From Cytophagales bacterium UBA2561 (GTDB lineage Bacteria > Bacteroidota > Bacteroidia > Cytophagales > Thermoflexibacteraceae), in contig DDLX01000008.1 of assembly GCA_002340355.1 (NCBI GenBank), positions 12,119-76,118 of the forward strand: a stretch of DNA of 64,000 nt, in the 5' to 3' direction. The notes below the pieces were generated by a model. It worked only from the letters and a program-made list of their open reading frames with translations. It was not told the origin of the DNA and did not search any database. Both the position numbers and the translations under genes were made by a program. This document shows, in pieces, positions 35,301-45,676 of the stretch. Position 1 is the first letter of the stretch, and each line of letters begins with the position of its first letter.

Positions 35301-37196
35301 TTACCCTAGATGAAATCCTAAGACCAGGATATCGTCAATTTGTTCTTCTTTTCCTTGCCATTCCTTTAAAGTTTGAACTAGCATATCATGTTGTTTTTCA
35401 AGAGAATACTTGTGTATTTCTTGGAATGTTGTTCGGAGTCGTTTTTGAGTAAATTTTTTACCTTGAGGTCCTCCAAATTGGTCTTGATAACCATCCGAAA
35501 AAACATATGCCATAATAGGAGTCTCCAAAGAAAGAGTTTGTTTTTGGAAGATACGTTGTTTTTCACGCTGAAGTCCACCAATAGTTTTACGGTCTGCCCG
35601 AACAATTTTTAGTTCATCATCTTGAATGCAAATCAAAGGATTTTTTGCTCCTGCATATTCTAATAGATTATTTTTTTTGTCATGACAACAAATCGCCATA
35701 TCCATCCCGTCTCGATTAGCTGTTTTTTTCTGTTGTAAGGCTTTACGGATACTTTTGTGGAGTTCATTAAGGATTTTATCGGGTTCACTAAGATTCCGAA
35801 CCGTAACGATTTCATTGAGCAAATTCACCCCAATCATGGACATAAATGCCCCTGGTACTCCATGCCCTGTACAATCAACGGCGGTAAAAATCACTTTCTC
35901 ACTTTCAAATCCTTTCAGAATTGAGATTTCCTCACCATTTACCCACTTAGAAGTAAAAACAGGACGAAAATCTTTTTCTGTTATCCAATAAAAATCACCT
36001 GAGACAACGTCTCTTGGTTTATAAAGAACAAAGGAATCAGGCAAGGCTTTTTTGAAATCAACTTCCTTCGGCAACGTGGCATCTTGGATACGCTTAGCAT
36101 AATTAATACTTGCTGTAATTTTCAGATTTTTATTTTCCAATACATCTAAAACTCCTTGTAGCTCATATTTTCTGGATTCAATTTCTTTGTTCTGACGCAG
36201 GATTTCTACGTTTCGAATCTCTAATTGGCGACGGGATTGTTGTCCACTCTGATAAGCTACCCACAAAACACCAACTAACAGAATAGCAAGCGTTCCACCA
36301 ATAGCAACAGCATAGGTAATAATCCGATTATTTTCGAGTTTAAGGGCGTGTTCCTTGAGAGCTAATTCCTTGACAAGTTTGTCTTTTTCTAATGCCTTAA
36401 TTTTATGAGCTTGTTCTTCACGAAGCAATTCAATCTCTCCTTTTTGTTCCGAAATACTTCGCACTTCATCAAGGGCAGCAGCAAGTTCTTCTTCTTGTTT
36501 TCGTTTTTCCTCTTCCATTGTTCGAATCCAAAGTTCGGCTTCTTCAACTTTAGCTTTATCATAAGAGTGCATTCCATAGTTAGGAGTGGCTCGTGCTGAA
36601 TGTGCATAAAGTTTATAGTATTTAGCTGATTTTGAAGGTTTTTTAAGTTTTTCGTAGCTTTCAGCAAGTGCCTCATAGTAAGCACTAATAAGCATTTCTT
36701 TATGAACTACCTGAGCCACTCTCAGCCCTTTTTCATAAATCTCTACAGCTTTTTTATAGTTTTTAGTTTCTTGATAGACATTTCCAAGATTAAATAAGCC
36801 CTGAGCCACTTTTTCCTTTTGACGACTCTGAATATGAATTTGGATTGTTTTCTCAAGATATTGAATTGCCTTTTGATATTTTCCTGCTTCTCGATAGATA
36901 CTAGCAAGATTACTGGCAAGCATAGCAGTGGTTGCCTCATTCCCTGTAGCTGTGCTTAGGCGGATCGATTGTTCAAAATAATGGGCGGCTTTAGTCAAAT
37001 CTTTTTTTTCCCAATAGACAAAAGCAATTCGGTTTAGATAATGTCCTGCCGTATTTTTATCTCCTTCATACTGAGACTGTAAGGCAGATAACTTATATTG
37101 TCGAATTTCCTCCTTGTTTAGAGACTCTTGGGCTTGGAGTAAACAAGGCATCAAAAAGCTCCATCCAATTATAGCTAAAATTCTGATAAATAACAT
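35301..37196 (-). CDS. TPR-containing SpoIIE-type Ser/Thr phosphatase
   Basis: The product is 631 residues from the ATG at 37196. It has a signal peptide (to LLQAQE), about five TPR units (ALQSQYEGDKNTAGHYLN through LKKPSKSAKYYKL; residues about 30-210), a coiled coil, a transmembrane helix near residue 297 (IITYAVAIGGTLAILLVGV), a second coiled coil and a C-terminal SpoIIE PP2C domain. That domain has SGDFYW, DCTGHGVPGAFMS, GMDMAICC, SDGYQDQFGG and DDILVLGF, so it should be catalytic. The TPR part lies outside the membrane and senses an unknown signal; the phosphatase faces the cytoplasm and may act on a STAS protein. Confidence 0.85.
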   Translation of the reverse strand: MLFIRILAIIGWSFLMPCLLQAQESLNKEEIRQYKLSALQSQYEGDKNTAGHYLNRIAFVYWEKKDLTKAAHYFEQSIRLSTATGNEATTAMLASNLASIYREAGKYQKAIQYLEKTIQIHIQSRQKEKVAQGLFNLGNVYQETKNYKKAVEIYEKGLRVAQVVHKEMLISAYYEALAESYEKLKKPSKSAKYYKLYAHSARATPNYGMHSYDKAKVEEAELWIRTMEEEKRKQEEELAAALDEVRSISEQKGEIELLREEQAHKIKALEKDKLVKELALKEHALKLENNRIITYAVAIGGTLAILLVGVLWVAYQSGQQSRRQLEIRNVEILRQNKEIESRKYELQGVLDVLENKNLKITASINYAKRIQDATLPKEVDFKKALPDSFVLYKPRDVVSGDFYWITEKDFRPVFTSKWVNGEEISILKGFESEKVIFTAVDCTGHGVPGAFMSMIGVNLLNEIVTVRNLSEPDKILNELHKSIRKALQQKKTANRDGMDMAICCHDKKNNLLEYAGAKNPLICIQDDELKIVRADRKTIGGLQREKQRIFQKQTLSLETPIMAYVFSDGYQDQFGGPQGKKFTQKRLRTTFQEIHKYSLEKQHDMLVQTLKEWQGKEEQIDDILVLGFHLG

Positions 37197-37766
37197 CTTA
37201 TAATTTATCAAGAGTTTTTTTTGTTGAGTGTTTGAACTCTAAAAAGGTACGTTAAGATGTTGTGTTTGTTTGTTTTATATCGAGGCATTAGGAGAGCATT
37301 GCTTCGAATCTTTGTCGTACTAGGATAGGACTTATCCTTCGTATTATCTTCGTTTTTATGTTATTATGTTACAAGGTAATATAAAAATTTCTTTAAAGAA
37401 CAGTAATTCGTAGAAATCCGTTTCCTAGTATTTAGATTTTTTACATTTATTAATGTTATCAAGTAAATGATTTATTCTTCTATCAAACCTTCTTGATTTT
37501 CTAAATTTTCCTACAAAAGGAAGCCAAAAAATGATTATATGAAAGATTGACGATTCTTGCCTTTTTTGAAAGTTGCAAAAACTAAAAAAATAGCTCTTAA
37601 ATAACTGTAATGACTGTTTTTGTTAAGAATTTAACCCAAAATAACGTTGAAATTTCTTGTTCAAAAATCAAGGAAACTTAAAACATTCCAAAAGTTTCCG
37701 TAGTTTTGTGCTTGTAATTGAATCTTTATTGAAAAACGTATTTTTACGCTTATTTTCTTACAAATT
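37197..37766. other. Divergent intergenic region, phosphatase / RND operon
   Basis: About 570 bases between divergent genes. Besides the candidate -7 box at 37701 it holds no convincing coding frame or RNA gene. The sequence is A/T-rich with T runs and could contain regulator-binding sites, but no clear palindrome stands out. Confidence 0.4.
37701..37708 (+). promoter_or_regulatory. -7 box TAGTTTTG upstream of the RND operon
   Basis: TAGTTTTG matches TAnnTTTG and lies 58 bases ahead of the RND adaptor ATG. No TTG at about 19 bases is seen, so confidence is limited. Confidence 0.4.
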
Positions 37767-38924
37767 ATGAAAAATAACGCCCTACGCTGGGGATATCTCT
37801 TCTTGATTTTAATGATTTGGGGTTGTTCAGAACCCACCGAAGAAACCCCAAAAACTTTGGAAGAAAAACAAAAAAAGCTGGCTGAATTACGTCAGCAAAT
37901 AACTGAAATTCAATTTTCTATGCAAGAACTAGAAGCTGAAATTCAGAAAGAAACTGGAGGAACAAATAATGATCTCAGACGAGTAGAAGTTATCAAAACA
38001 AAACCTGTACTTTTTCAGCATTTTATTGAAGTGCAAGGCAATGTTGAGTCAGATAAAAACGTGACGGTTAATCCTGAATTTTCAGGAACAATTATCCAGA
38101 AAAATGTTGAAGAAGGACAGTCTGTCACTAAAGGTCAAGTACTGGCACAAATTGATGCTCAAACGATTCGTACACAAATCGAAGAATTAAAAACTCGTTT
38201 AGATTTGGCTACAACTACCTACGAACGTCAAAAAAATCTTTGGGAACAAAAAATTGGCTCAGAGATTCAATATTTACAAGCCAAAAATCAAAAAGAATCT
38301 CTCGAACGTAGTATCGAAAGTGTGAAAGCTCAACTGGATAAAACACTAATTAAATCACCTATTTCAGGCACAATTGATGAAATTTTTGTGAATCAGGGAG
38401 AAATGGCAAATCCTGCTATGCCATTTTGCCGAGTAGTCAATTTAGCAAATGTTCAGGTGAATGCTGAAGTTTCTGAAGCCTACACCAAAAACGTAAAACG
38501 AGGTGATAAAGTCACAGTGTCTTTTCCAAATTTAGACATTGAGAAAGAAGAAAGGATTGATTTGGTAGGACAATTTATCAATCCACAAAACCGAACTTTC
38601 CGTATCCGACTAACTCTAAACAATTCGGACAAATCACTGAAGCCCAACTCAATGGCAGTAGTTAAAATTAAAGATTTTGAGAAACCAAATGTTTTAACTG
38701 TTCCTTCAAATATTATCCAGCAATCAGCAACAGGAGAAAGTTTCTTATTTGTGATTCGGAAGAAGGATAAGAAAAACATTGTTCAAAAAGCTACTATCAA
38801 AACTGGCATGACTTATCAAGGTCAGACGATGATTGAAGAAGGCTTACAAGCTGGAGATGAAGTCATTGAAAAAGGTTACAATGAAGTAACTGATGGCGAG
38901 GAAGTGAACGTAGTAAAATCATAA
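37767..38924 (+). CDS. RND efflux periplasmic adaptor (membrane fusion protein)
   Basis: The 385-residue product is a lipoprotein (lipobox IWGCS) with a coiled coil (residues about 30-60 and 120-180), a lipoyl/barrel-sandwich motif (VQGNVESDKNVTVNPEFSGTI, SPISGTIDEIFVNQGEMANP), and a C-terminal beta-barrel/MP domain (VEEGLQAGDEVIEKG). It links an RND pump to an outer-membrane channel. The RND permease follows at 13 bases, so both are one operon. No TolC-type gene accompanies them here. Confidence 0.92.
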   Translation: MKNNALRWGYLFLILMIWGCSEPTEETPKTLEEKQKKLAELRQQITEIQFSMQELEAEIQKETGGTNNDLRRVEVIKTKPVLFQHFIEVQGNVESDKNVTVNPEFSGTIIQKNVEEGQSVTKGQVLAQIDAQTIRTQIEELKTRLDLATTTYERQKNLWEQKIGSEIQYLQAKNQKESLERSIESVKAQLDKTLIKSPISGTIDEIFVNQGEMANPAMPFCRVVNLANVQVNAEVSEAYTKNVKRGDKVTVSFPNLDIEKEERIDLVGQFINPQNRTFRIRLTLNNSDKSLKPNSMAVVKIKDFEKPNVLTVPSNIIQQSATGESFLFVIRKKDKKNIVQKATIKTGMTYQGQTMIEEGLQAGDEVIEKGYNEVTDGEEVNVVKS

Positions 38925-38937
38925 AAAACTCCAAAAA

Positions 38938-41900
38938 ATGAAAGAAGAACAGCAAAAAGAATCCAATATTAAGCGGGAGTTTGGGTTAAGCAGTCTCTCA
39001 ATTAATAATAGTACAAGTGTTTTTCTGTTAGCCACGATTATTACGGTCTTTGGGATTTTCTCTTATCTAACGATGCCCAAAGCACAATACCCTGATATCG
39101 TGTTGCCTACGGTTTATGTAAATACGATTTATCCAGGGAATTCACCTGTGGATATCGAAAACTTGATTACTCGACATATTGAAAAAGAGCTAAAAACAGT
39201 TAAAGGAATCAAGGATATTAAATCTACTTCAGCACAAGACGTTTCAGCGATTATTGTTGAATTTAATGAAGATGTACAAATTTCAAAAGCGATACAAGAT
39301 ACCAAAGATGCCGTTGATAAAGCCAAAAAAGATTTACCTACTGATTTAGATGACGACCCACAAGTTGAAGAAATTGATTTTTCAGAAATACCAATTATGG
39401 TAGTAAACTTATCAGGTGATTTTGAGATCAATAAACTCAAAGAATATGCTGAATATCTAGAAGATGAATTTGAAACTTTAACTGAAGTCTCTAAAGTAAA
39501 TATCAGTGGGGCATTAGACAGAGAGATTCAAATCAATGCGGATATTTATGAATTAGAAGCTCGACAAGTTACTTTTAATGATATTGAACAAGCAATTGCA
39601 GGCGAAAATATGACCCTTTCAGGTGGTGAAATGCGGACTGAAAATGGCTTTCGGCGGTCTATTCGAATCTCTGGAGAATTCAAAAATGTCTCTGAAATTG
39701 AGAATATTATCGTCAAAGCAGAGTCAGAACGCCCTATTTACCTAAAGGATATTGCTGAGGTCAAAGATAGTTATTTGGAAAGAGATAGTTATGCACGGCT
39801 AGCCAGTGGTGAAGATTTCGACACTAATGGCAGTTTTCCTGTAGTTTCGATTGAAATTATTAAGAAGGGAGGCGAAAATCTAATTGATGCAGACGAAAAG
39901 ATTCGGGTTATGTTGGATGAAGCCCATGGCACGGTCTTACCCTCTTCTCTGAATATTATTATTACTAATAATCAAGCTGACCAGATGAAAATGGATATTG
40001 ATAACCTCGAAAACAGTATTATTTCTGGGGTTATTTTAGTCGTGGCAGTTTTGTTGTTTTTCATGGGCTTACGAAACGCTCTATTTGTTGGCTTAGCAAT
40101 TCCGTTATCTATGTTCCTTTCGTTTTTGTGGATGGGAGCAACAGGAGTAACGATTAATATGGTAATTCTTTTTGGCTTGATTCTGGCTTTGGGGATGCTG
40201 GTTGATAATGCCATTGTAGTTATTGAAAATATGTATCGCCTGATGGAGGAAGGTTCTTCTGCCATCAAAGCCACAAAAGAAGGTGCAGGAGAAGTTGCTA
40301 TTGCCATTATTGCCTCAACTTTAACTACTGTAGCTGCCTTCGTACCTTTGGCTTTTTGGGGGGGAATTATGGGCGAGTTTATGAAATATTTACCCATCAC
40401 CCTGATCATTGTACTAGCTTCTTCTTTGTTTGTTGGCTTGGTCATCAATCCTGTAATAGCCAAGGTTTTTATGAAGGTAGATGATGGTAATGTCAATCGA
40501 AATAAAAAACCTATTTTGCTTTCAGGTTTAATTTCAATTGGTTTATCTATTCCTTTGTACGCAATAAACTTAGCGGCAGATGAACCTAATTTTACATCCG
40601 CTAATTTATTGATGTTATTTGGACTTTTAGGATTAGGTAATTTATTTATTCTTAGACCAGTCGCTTATTGGTTCCAAAATGTATTATTACCTGCAATTGA
40701 AAAAGTTTACTTGAAAGTATTACGATTTGCTTTACAAGGATTTCGACCTTACTTATTTTTTGTTGGCACAATTGCTTTCCTAATTTTATCTATTACTATT
40801 TTCACGATTAACCTTCCAAAGGTAGAATTTTTTCCTCAAGGCGACCCTGAATATGTTTATTTGTATGTAGAAAATCCACTAGGAACAGATATCGAAAAGA
40901 CTAACAAAATGATACACAAATTAGAGGAGAAAGTGTATCAAAAAATTACTCCATACAAAAAAATTATCAAGTCAGTCGTGACGAATGTAGGGAAAAACGC
41001 AGGAAATCCAAATGAGTTCGGTGGCGGAGGCGGTATCACTCCTCATAAGGGACGAATTTCAATTTCCTTTATTCCCGAACAATATCGGGGCGATATGAAT
41101 ACTAAAGAGGTCTTATTGACTTTGACAGAGTTAGCAGATGACTTCCCAGGAGTGAAAATTGTAGTAGATAGAAATAATAACGGACCTCCAGTAGGAAAGC
41201 CAGTAAGTATTGAAATGACAGGCGATGATTATTTGACCTTAATTCGGGAATCAGAAAGTGTCAAAAATATGATTGACAAAGCCAAGATACCAGGGATTAC
41301 AGGCCTGAAAATGGAGCTAGAGACAGGTAAACCAGAATTATTATTCAATATTGATCGTGCTAAAGCTCGCCGTTATGGACTTTCGACAGGACAGTTAGGC
41401 ATGGCTTTACGAACGGCTATTTACGGAAAAGAAGTTTCTAAATTTAAGGATAAAGACGAAGATTATCCTATCCAATTGCGCTTAGCAGATAAATATCGAT
41501 ACAATTTACCTTCCTTACTTGATCAACGAATTACTTTCAGAGATAATAAGGGGAGGTTTCATCAAGTACCCATTTCCGCAATTGCTACTTTGGAGTATAG
41601 TTCATCTTTTGGCTCCGTAAAACGAAAGGATTTAGAAAAAATGATCATCGTGAGTGCCAATATTGTAGAGGGCTATAACGCAAACGAAATTGTAGGACAA
41701 GTTAAAAAAATGCTTGTTAATCATAAACTGGAAACAGGTTATAAATATCGTTTTGGTGGAGAACAAGAGGAACAAGCCAAATCAATGGCTTTTTTAGGAC
41801 GAGCGATGTTGATTGCAGTTTGTGTCATTTATTTGATTTTGGTATCGCAATTTAATTCAGTTACGATTCCATTTATCATTGTCCTATCGATTTTTTTCAG

Positions 41901-42450
41901 TACGATTGGCGTATTTTTAGGCTTGACCATTTTCCGAATGAACTTTGTAGTTATCATGACAGGTATCGGAATTATCTCGCTGGCGGGAGTTGTCGTAAAT
42001 AATGCCATTGTATTAATTGACTACACCATTTTAGTCCAGAAACGAAAACGAGATGAATTAGGACTGGCTCAAAATGTTTCTTTACCAATGGATGTTTTAC
42101 GAGAAAGCTTAGTTGAAGGTGGTTATACTCGTTTACGACCCGTACTTTTAACCGCAATCACTACCGTTTTAGGTCTAGTGCCTTTGGCAACAGGTTTTAA
42201 TATTGACTTCTTTGGGTTATTTGCCCGATTTGATCCCGCTATTTTTATTGGTGGATCAAATGAAGCCATGTGGGGACCAATGGCATGGACAGTAATTTTT
42301 GGGTTAGTATTTGCAACATTCTTAACTTTAGTGATTGTTCCTGTAATGTATTTTATTAACGAACATCTGACCATTAAACTGAAACAAGGTTTCCGAAAAG
42401 TATCAGACTCAGGAAAGACAGAAACAGTCATTATCGAAGCCGAAGATTAA
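38938..42450 (+). CDS. RND efflux permease
   Basis: The 1170-residue product is an AcrB/HAE1-type RND pump. It has the N-terminal segment TSVFLLATIITVFGIFSYLTMPKAQYPDI, two large periplasmic regions, the acidic proton-relay region in TM4 (LALGMLVDNAIVVIENMYRLMEEG), and the C-terminal VVVNNAIVLIDYT. It exceeds the typical 1030-1050 residues because of an insertion after TM6 (residues about 515-580, including LLSGLISIGLSIPLYAINLA and LLMLFGLLGLGNLFIL). That insertion appears to add two further hydrophobic helices. It functions with the adaptor just upstream; the substrate is unknown. Confidence 0.92.
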   Translation: MKEEQQKESNIKREFGLSSLSINNSTSVFLLATIITVFGIFSYLTMPKAQYPDIVLPTVYVNTIYPGNSPVDIENLITRHIEKELKTVKGIKDIKSTSAQDVSAIIVEFNEDVQISKAIQDTKDAVDKAKKDLPTDLDDDPQVEEIDFSEIPIMVVNLSGDFEINKLKEYAEYLEDEFETLTEVSKVNISGALDREIQINADIYELEARQVTFNDIEQAIAGENMTLSGGEMRTENGFRRSIRISGEFKNVSEIENIIVKAESERPIYLKDIAEVKDSYLERDSYARLASGEDFDTNGSFPVVSIEIIKKGGENLIDADEKIRVMLDEAHGTVLPSSLNIIITNNQADQMKMDIDNLENSIISGVILVVAVLLFFMGLRNALFVGLAIPLSMFLSFLWMGATGVTINMVILFGLILALGMLVDNAIVVIENMYRLMEEGSSAIKATKEGAGEVAIAIIASTLTTVAAFVPLAFWGGIMGEFMKYLPITLIIVLASSLFVGLVINPVIAKVFMKVDDGNVNRNKKPILLSGLISIGLSIPLYAINLAADEPNFTSANLLMLFGLLGLGNLFILRPVAYWFQNVLLPAIEKVYLKVLRFALQGFRPYLFFVGTIAFLILSITIFTINLPKVEFFPQGDPEYVYLYVENPLGTDIEKTNKMIHKLEEKVYQKITPYKKIIKSVVTNVGKNAGNPNEFGGGGGITPHKGRISISFIPEQYRGDMNTKEVLLTLTELADDFPGVKIVVDRNNNGPPVGKPVSIEMTGDDYLTLIRESESVKNMIDKAKIPGITGLKMELETGKPELLFNIDRAKARRYGLSTGQLGMALRTAIYGKEVSKFKDKDEDYPIQLRLADKYRYNLPSLLDQRITFRDNKGRFHQVPISAIATLEYSSSFGSVKRKDLEKMIIVSANIVEGYNANEIVGQVKKMLVNHKLETGYKYRFGGEQEEQAKSMAFLGRAMLIAVCVIYLILVSQFNSVTIPFIIVLSIFFSTIGVFLGLTIFRMNFVVIMTGIGIISLAGVVVNNAIVLIDYTILVQKRKRDELGLAQNVSLPMDVLRESLVEGGYTRLRPVLLTAITTVLGLVPLATGFNIDFFGLFARFDPAIFIGGSNEAMWGPMAWTVIFGLVFATFLTLVIVPVMYFINEHLTIKLKQGFRKVSDSGKTETVIIEAED

Positions 42451-42464
42451 AATAACATCATATA

Positions 42465-42506
42465 AAAAAGACTTGGTGTGTTTTGAAAACTTACCAAGTC
42501 TTTTTT
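42465..42506. terminator. Bidirectional terminator, RND operon / metK
   Basis: A perfect 13-base stem (AAAAAGACTTGGT, 42465-42477, with 42493-42505) is followed by T residues on either strand and lies in the convergent gap. Confidence 0.85.
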
Positions 42507-42544
42507 ATAACAAGAAACTATGTTTACTAAATAATATCTATTTA

Positions 42545-43822
42545 CTATAAACTAAATGCTTCTTTTACTTTATCTACATAATCTAATTTTTCCCACGTAA
42601 AGAATTCTACTTTCTGACGAACTTTCTTGCGAGTTTCTACCCGTTGCGATTCATCTTCTTGAATTTCTACATAGAATAAATCTACTTCTGCTTCATAAGC
42701 ATCACGTCCCATATGTCCGTATGCCGCTGTTGGTGAAAAAATAGGTTTTTTTAAACCTAGTCGCTCTACAATACTTTTTGGACGCATATCAAAAATTTCA
42801 GATACTCGATTCGCAATTTCGATATCATCTAACTCAACTTTTGCCGTACCATATGTATTGATATTCAAAGAAACAGGATGCGATACACCAATGGCATAGG
42901 CGACTTGTACTAAAACTTCATCAGCTACACCAGCCGCCACTAAGTTTTTAGCAATATGCCGAGTAGCATAAGCGGCACTTCTGTCTACTTTAGAAGCATC
43001 TTTTCCTGAAAAAGCACCACCACCGTGTGCGCCTTTTCCACCGTAAGTATCGACAATAATTTTCCGTCCTGTCAATCCTGCATCCCCATGAGGACCTCCG
43101 ATAACAAACTTACCTGTTGGATTAATATGATAAACAGTATTTTCGTCTAATAATTTAGCAGGAATTGCGCGAGGGATAAGAATCGAAATCATATCTGATT
43201 TGATTTTTGCCAACATTTTTGATTCTTCATCAAAGTCATCATGTTGAGTCGAAATAACCACAGTATGTACTCGTGTAGGTTGGTTATTTTCATCATACTC
43301 AATCGTAACTTGTGCCTTCGAATCAGGGCGTAAATACGGCATTAATTCCAATTCATTTTTTCGAATATTGGCTAATTCCTTGACCAAGCGATGTGAAAAT
43401 GCCAATGCCATTGGCATATATTCAGGCGTTTCAGTAGTGGCATATCCAAACATCATCCCTTGATCACCTGCACCCTGTCCTTTATCTTCGCCTTCGCCTT
43501 CATTTACACCTTGAGCGATATCTGCCGACTGGCTGTGTAACGCAACTGTAACTCCACAAGATTCAGCATCAAATTGATAAGAATCACTATTATAACCGAT
43601 TTGTTTGATTTTTTCCCGTACAACGTCAGGAATTTCTACGTAAGCATTAGTTGTGATTTCGCCCGCCACTACTGCTAATCCAGTTGTTACAAGAGTTTCG
43701 CAAGCAACTCGTGAGTCAGGATCTTGTGCTAACATAGCATCTAAAACGGCATCGGAAATTTGGTCGGAAATTTTATCAGGGTGTCCTTCAGAAACGGACT
43801 CTGAGGTGAATAAATATGACAT
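42545..43822 (-). CDS. metK: S-adenosylmethionine synthetase
   Basis: The 425-residue product begins YLFTSESVSEGHPDKISDQISDAVLDA, and has GEGEDKGQGAGDQGMMFGYA, FVIGGPHGDAGLTGRKIIVDTYGG and GAFSGKD, the full signature series of MetK. It makes SAM from methionine and ATP in the cytoplasm. Compared with E. coli it has some extra residues in the C-terminal part (YVEIQEDESQRVETRKKVRQKV), a feature seen in Bacteroidota forms. Single gene, with a shared terminator. Confidence 0.96.
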   Translation of the reverse strand: MSYLFTSESVSEGHPDKISDQISDAVLDAMLAQDPDSRVACETLVTTGLAVVAGEITTNAYVEIPDVVREKIKQIGYNSDSYQFDAESCGVTVALHSQSADIAQGVNEGEGEDKGQGAGDQGMMFGYATTETPEYMPMALAFSHRLVKELANIRKNELELMPYLRPDSKAQVTIEYDENNQPTRVHTVVISTQHDDFDEESKMLAKIKSDMISILIPRAIPAKLLDENTVYHINPTGKFVIGGPHGDAGLTGRKIIVDTYGGKGAHGGGAFSGKDASKVDRSAAYATRHIAKNLVAAGVADEVLVQVAYAIGVSHPVSLNINTYGTAKVELDDIEIANRVSEIFDMRPKSIVERLGLKKPIFSPTAAYGHMGRDAYEAEVDLFYVEIQEDESQRVETRKKVRQKVEFFTWEKLDYVDKVKEAFSL

Positions 43823-44140
43823 ATCTTCGATTTGACAATTGAATAAAATAAGATTAAAAAATTGGGAATTCTTGAATAATTCCTTATTTTTTTACAAAAA
43901 TGTCAAAATTTTATAGAATAGAACGATTTTTTTGAAAATTATATAATCAAGTCCAAAATCATGTCTTTCGCTTTACTAAAAAACATTTAACTCTAGAGGT
44001 ATCAATCCCGTAAATGAGTTCTTATTTTCTGAAATTTTTTTAATGAATTGCTTAATTTATAAAGAGCATAAAGAGTTCTGAAAAATCATCCAATTAATTT
44101 ATCAATAAATAGTTTCTATCTATCAATATAATATTTTGCA
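43823..44140. other. Intergenic region metK / hemN, no feature seen
   Basis: About 320 AT-rich bases upstream of metK and downstream of hemN (both minus strand). I found no coding frame, RNA gene or strong palindrome. It should contain the metK promoter and possibly a leader, but I see no SAM riboswitch-like conserved core. Confidence 0.4.
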
Positions 44141-45532
44141 TTACACTGACTGACTAAATTGTGGAGTAGCTGAACGGGCTTTTGCAGTATGTTTCTGACG
44201 CATTCGTTCATCAAAAACAGCACAAATATTCCGAATGAATGTGAACCCTAAATTACTTACTTTAAGACCTTTATCTGAAAATTGGAGCAATTTTTCATAT
44301 TGCATTTGTGCCAATTGTTGTGCGACTGATTTATCAAAGGTTCGTAGCAATTCAGGAGTAAATTCGGTTTCACCCTTGCAAATAATATCTAAGATATGTG
44401 CCTTGATAAGCAGATCGTTTTCAGTCAAAAAATGTCCATTTCGGAACGGCATTTCTCCTTGTAAGATTTCTTCTTGGTAACGTTCTACGTGTTTTTCGTT
44501 TTGTACATAAGCCGTCCCTGCATCACTAATCGAAGAAGCTCCTAATCCAATTAATAATTCTGACGAAGAAGTCGTATAACCCATAAAATTACGATGTAAT
44601 ATCTTATTTTCATGAGCTTTATATAATGTATCTTGAGACAATGAAAAATGATCCATACCAATATCCACGTATCCTGCTTCAGTAAGCATCTGACAACCAA
44701 GTTCATACAACGCTCTCTTTTCAGCATCATTTGGCAAATCTATTTCCGTATAAGCACGCTGTCCAGGACTTTTCCAAGGTACATGAGCATAACTATAAAA
44801 AGCAATACGCTCAGGGCGAAAAGCCAACGTTTTCGTGATAGTATCGGTAATGGTCTCAAGTGTTTGGAATGGTAAGCCATATACCAAATCAAAATTGACT
44901 GATTCGTATCCTATCTTTCGAGCAGTTTCTGTAACAAATGCCACATTCTCATAAGGTTGCAAACGATTGATCGTACGTTGTACTTTTTCATCAAAATCCT
45001 GAACCCCATAACTCACTCGCCGAAACCCTAACCCAAAAAGAGTTTGTAGATGTGCTTCGGTCGTATTATTTGGGTGTCCTTCAAAACTAAACTCATAGTC
45101 AGGGTGTAAGTCAGCTGTTTTCAGGATTTCAGATATCAAAAATTCTAAGCTCTTGGGCGAAAAGAAAGTAGGTGTTCCTCCTCCTAAATGTAATTCCCGA
45201 ATAATGGGCTTTTCATTGAAGACATCCAAATAATTTTGCCACTCCGTCAAAAGCGCATGAAGATAAGGCTCTTCTACACTATGTCGTTTGGTAATGCGTT
45301 TATTACATCCGCAATAAGTACAAAGTTGCTCACAAAAAGGTAAATGAATATAAACCGCAATTCCTTGATTTTCATTGGTTTTGTTAAAGGTTTTTTGCAC
45401 AGCTTCAAACCACTGTTTCGCATTAGTCTGGCTTTCTTCCCAAAAAGGAACAGTTGGATAACTTGTATAACGAGGACAAGGGACGTTATACTTTTGAATG
45501 AGTTTTTGGTAGGCATTTTCTGAAACTGTCAT
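44141..45532 (-). CDS. hemN: Oxygen-independent coproporphyrinogen III oxidase
   Basis: The 463-residue product is a radical-SAM enzyme. The cluster motif HLPFCEQLCTYCGC (C67, C71, C74 and C76) matches the CxxxCxxCxC of HemN. The N-terminal VPCPRYTSYPTVPFW and the GGGTPTFFSP stretch also match, as does the C-terminal helical HemN domain. It decarboxylates coproporphyrinogen III in haem synthesis under low oxygen. The gene is monocistronic; an upstream TATTTTTG box suggests its own promoter. Confidence 0.93.
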   Translation of the reverse strand: MTVSENAYQKLIQKYNVPCPRYTSYPTVPFWEESQTNAKQWFEAVQKTFNKTNENQGIAVYIHLPFCEQLCTYCGCNKRITKRHSVEEPYLHALLTEWQNYLDVFNEKPIIRELHLGGGTPTFFSPKSLEFLISEILKTADLHPDYEFSFEGHPNNTTEAHLQTLFGLGFRRVSYGVQDFDEKVQRTINRLQPYENVAFVTETARKIGYESVNFDLVYGLPFQTLETITDTITKTLAFRPERIAFYSYAHVPWKSPGQRAYTEIDLPNDAEKRALYELGCQMLTEAGYVDIGMDHFSLSQDTLYKAHENKILHRNFMGYTTSSSELLIGLGASSISDAGTAYVQNEKHVERYQEEILQGEMPFRNGHFLTENDLLIKAHILDIICKGETEFTPELLRTFDKSVAQQLAQMQYEKLLQFSDKGLKVSNLGFTFIRNICAVFDERMRQKHTAKARSATPQFSQSV

Positions 45533-45562
45533 CTTTTCGGAGGAATCTTATATTTTTTAAGG

Positions 45563-45570
45563 CAAAAATA
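45563..45570 (-). promoter_or_regulatory. -7 box TATTTTTG upstream of hemN
   Basis: The minus-strand octamer TATTTTTG fits TAnnTTTG, 30 bases before the hemN ATG. No well-spaced TTG partner and no FNR-like palindrome were found. Confidence 0.35.
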
Positions 45571-45676
45571 GTATATAAATCTCAAAAAAGTGATGACAAA
45601 AATCACTTCAAAACGAAAAAAACTTTCATTCTACAAAATCCTAAAAATCATTTAAGGATAAATAAGAAATTGATTT

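Noticed and set aside
43823..44140. SAM riboswitch upstream of metK
   Set aside because: No SAM-I or SAM-II conserved core or matching helices are seen in the leader region.
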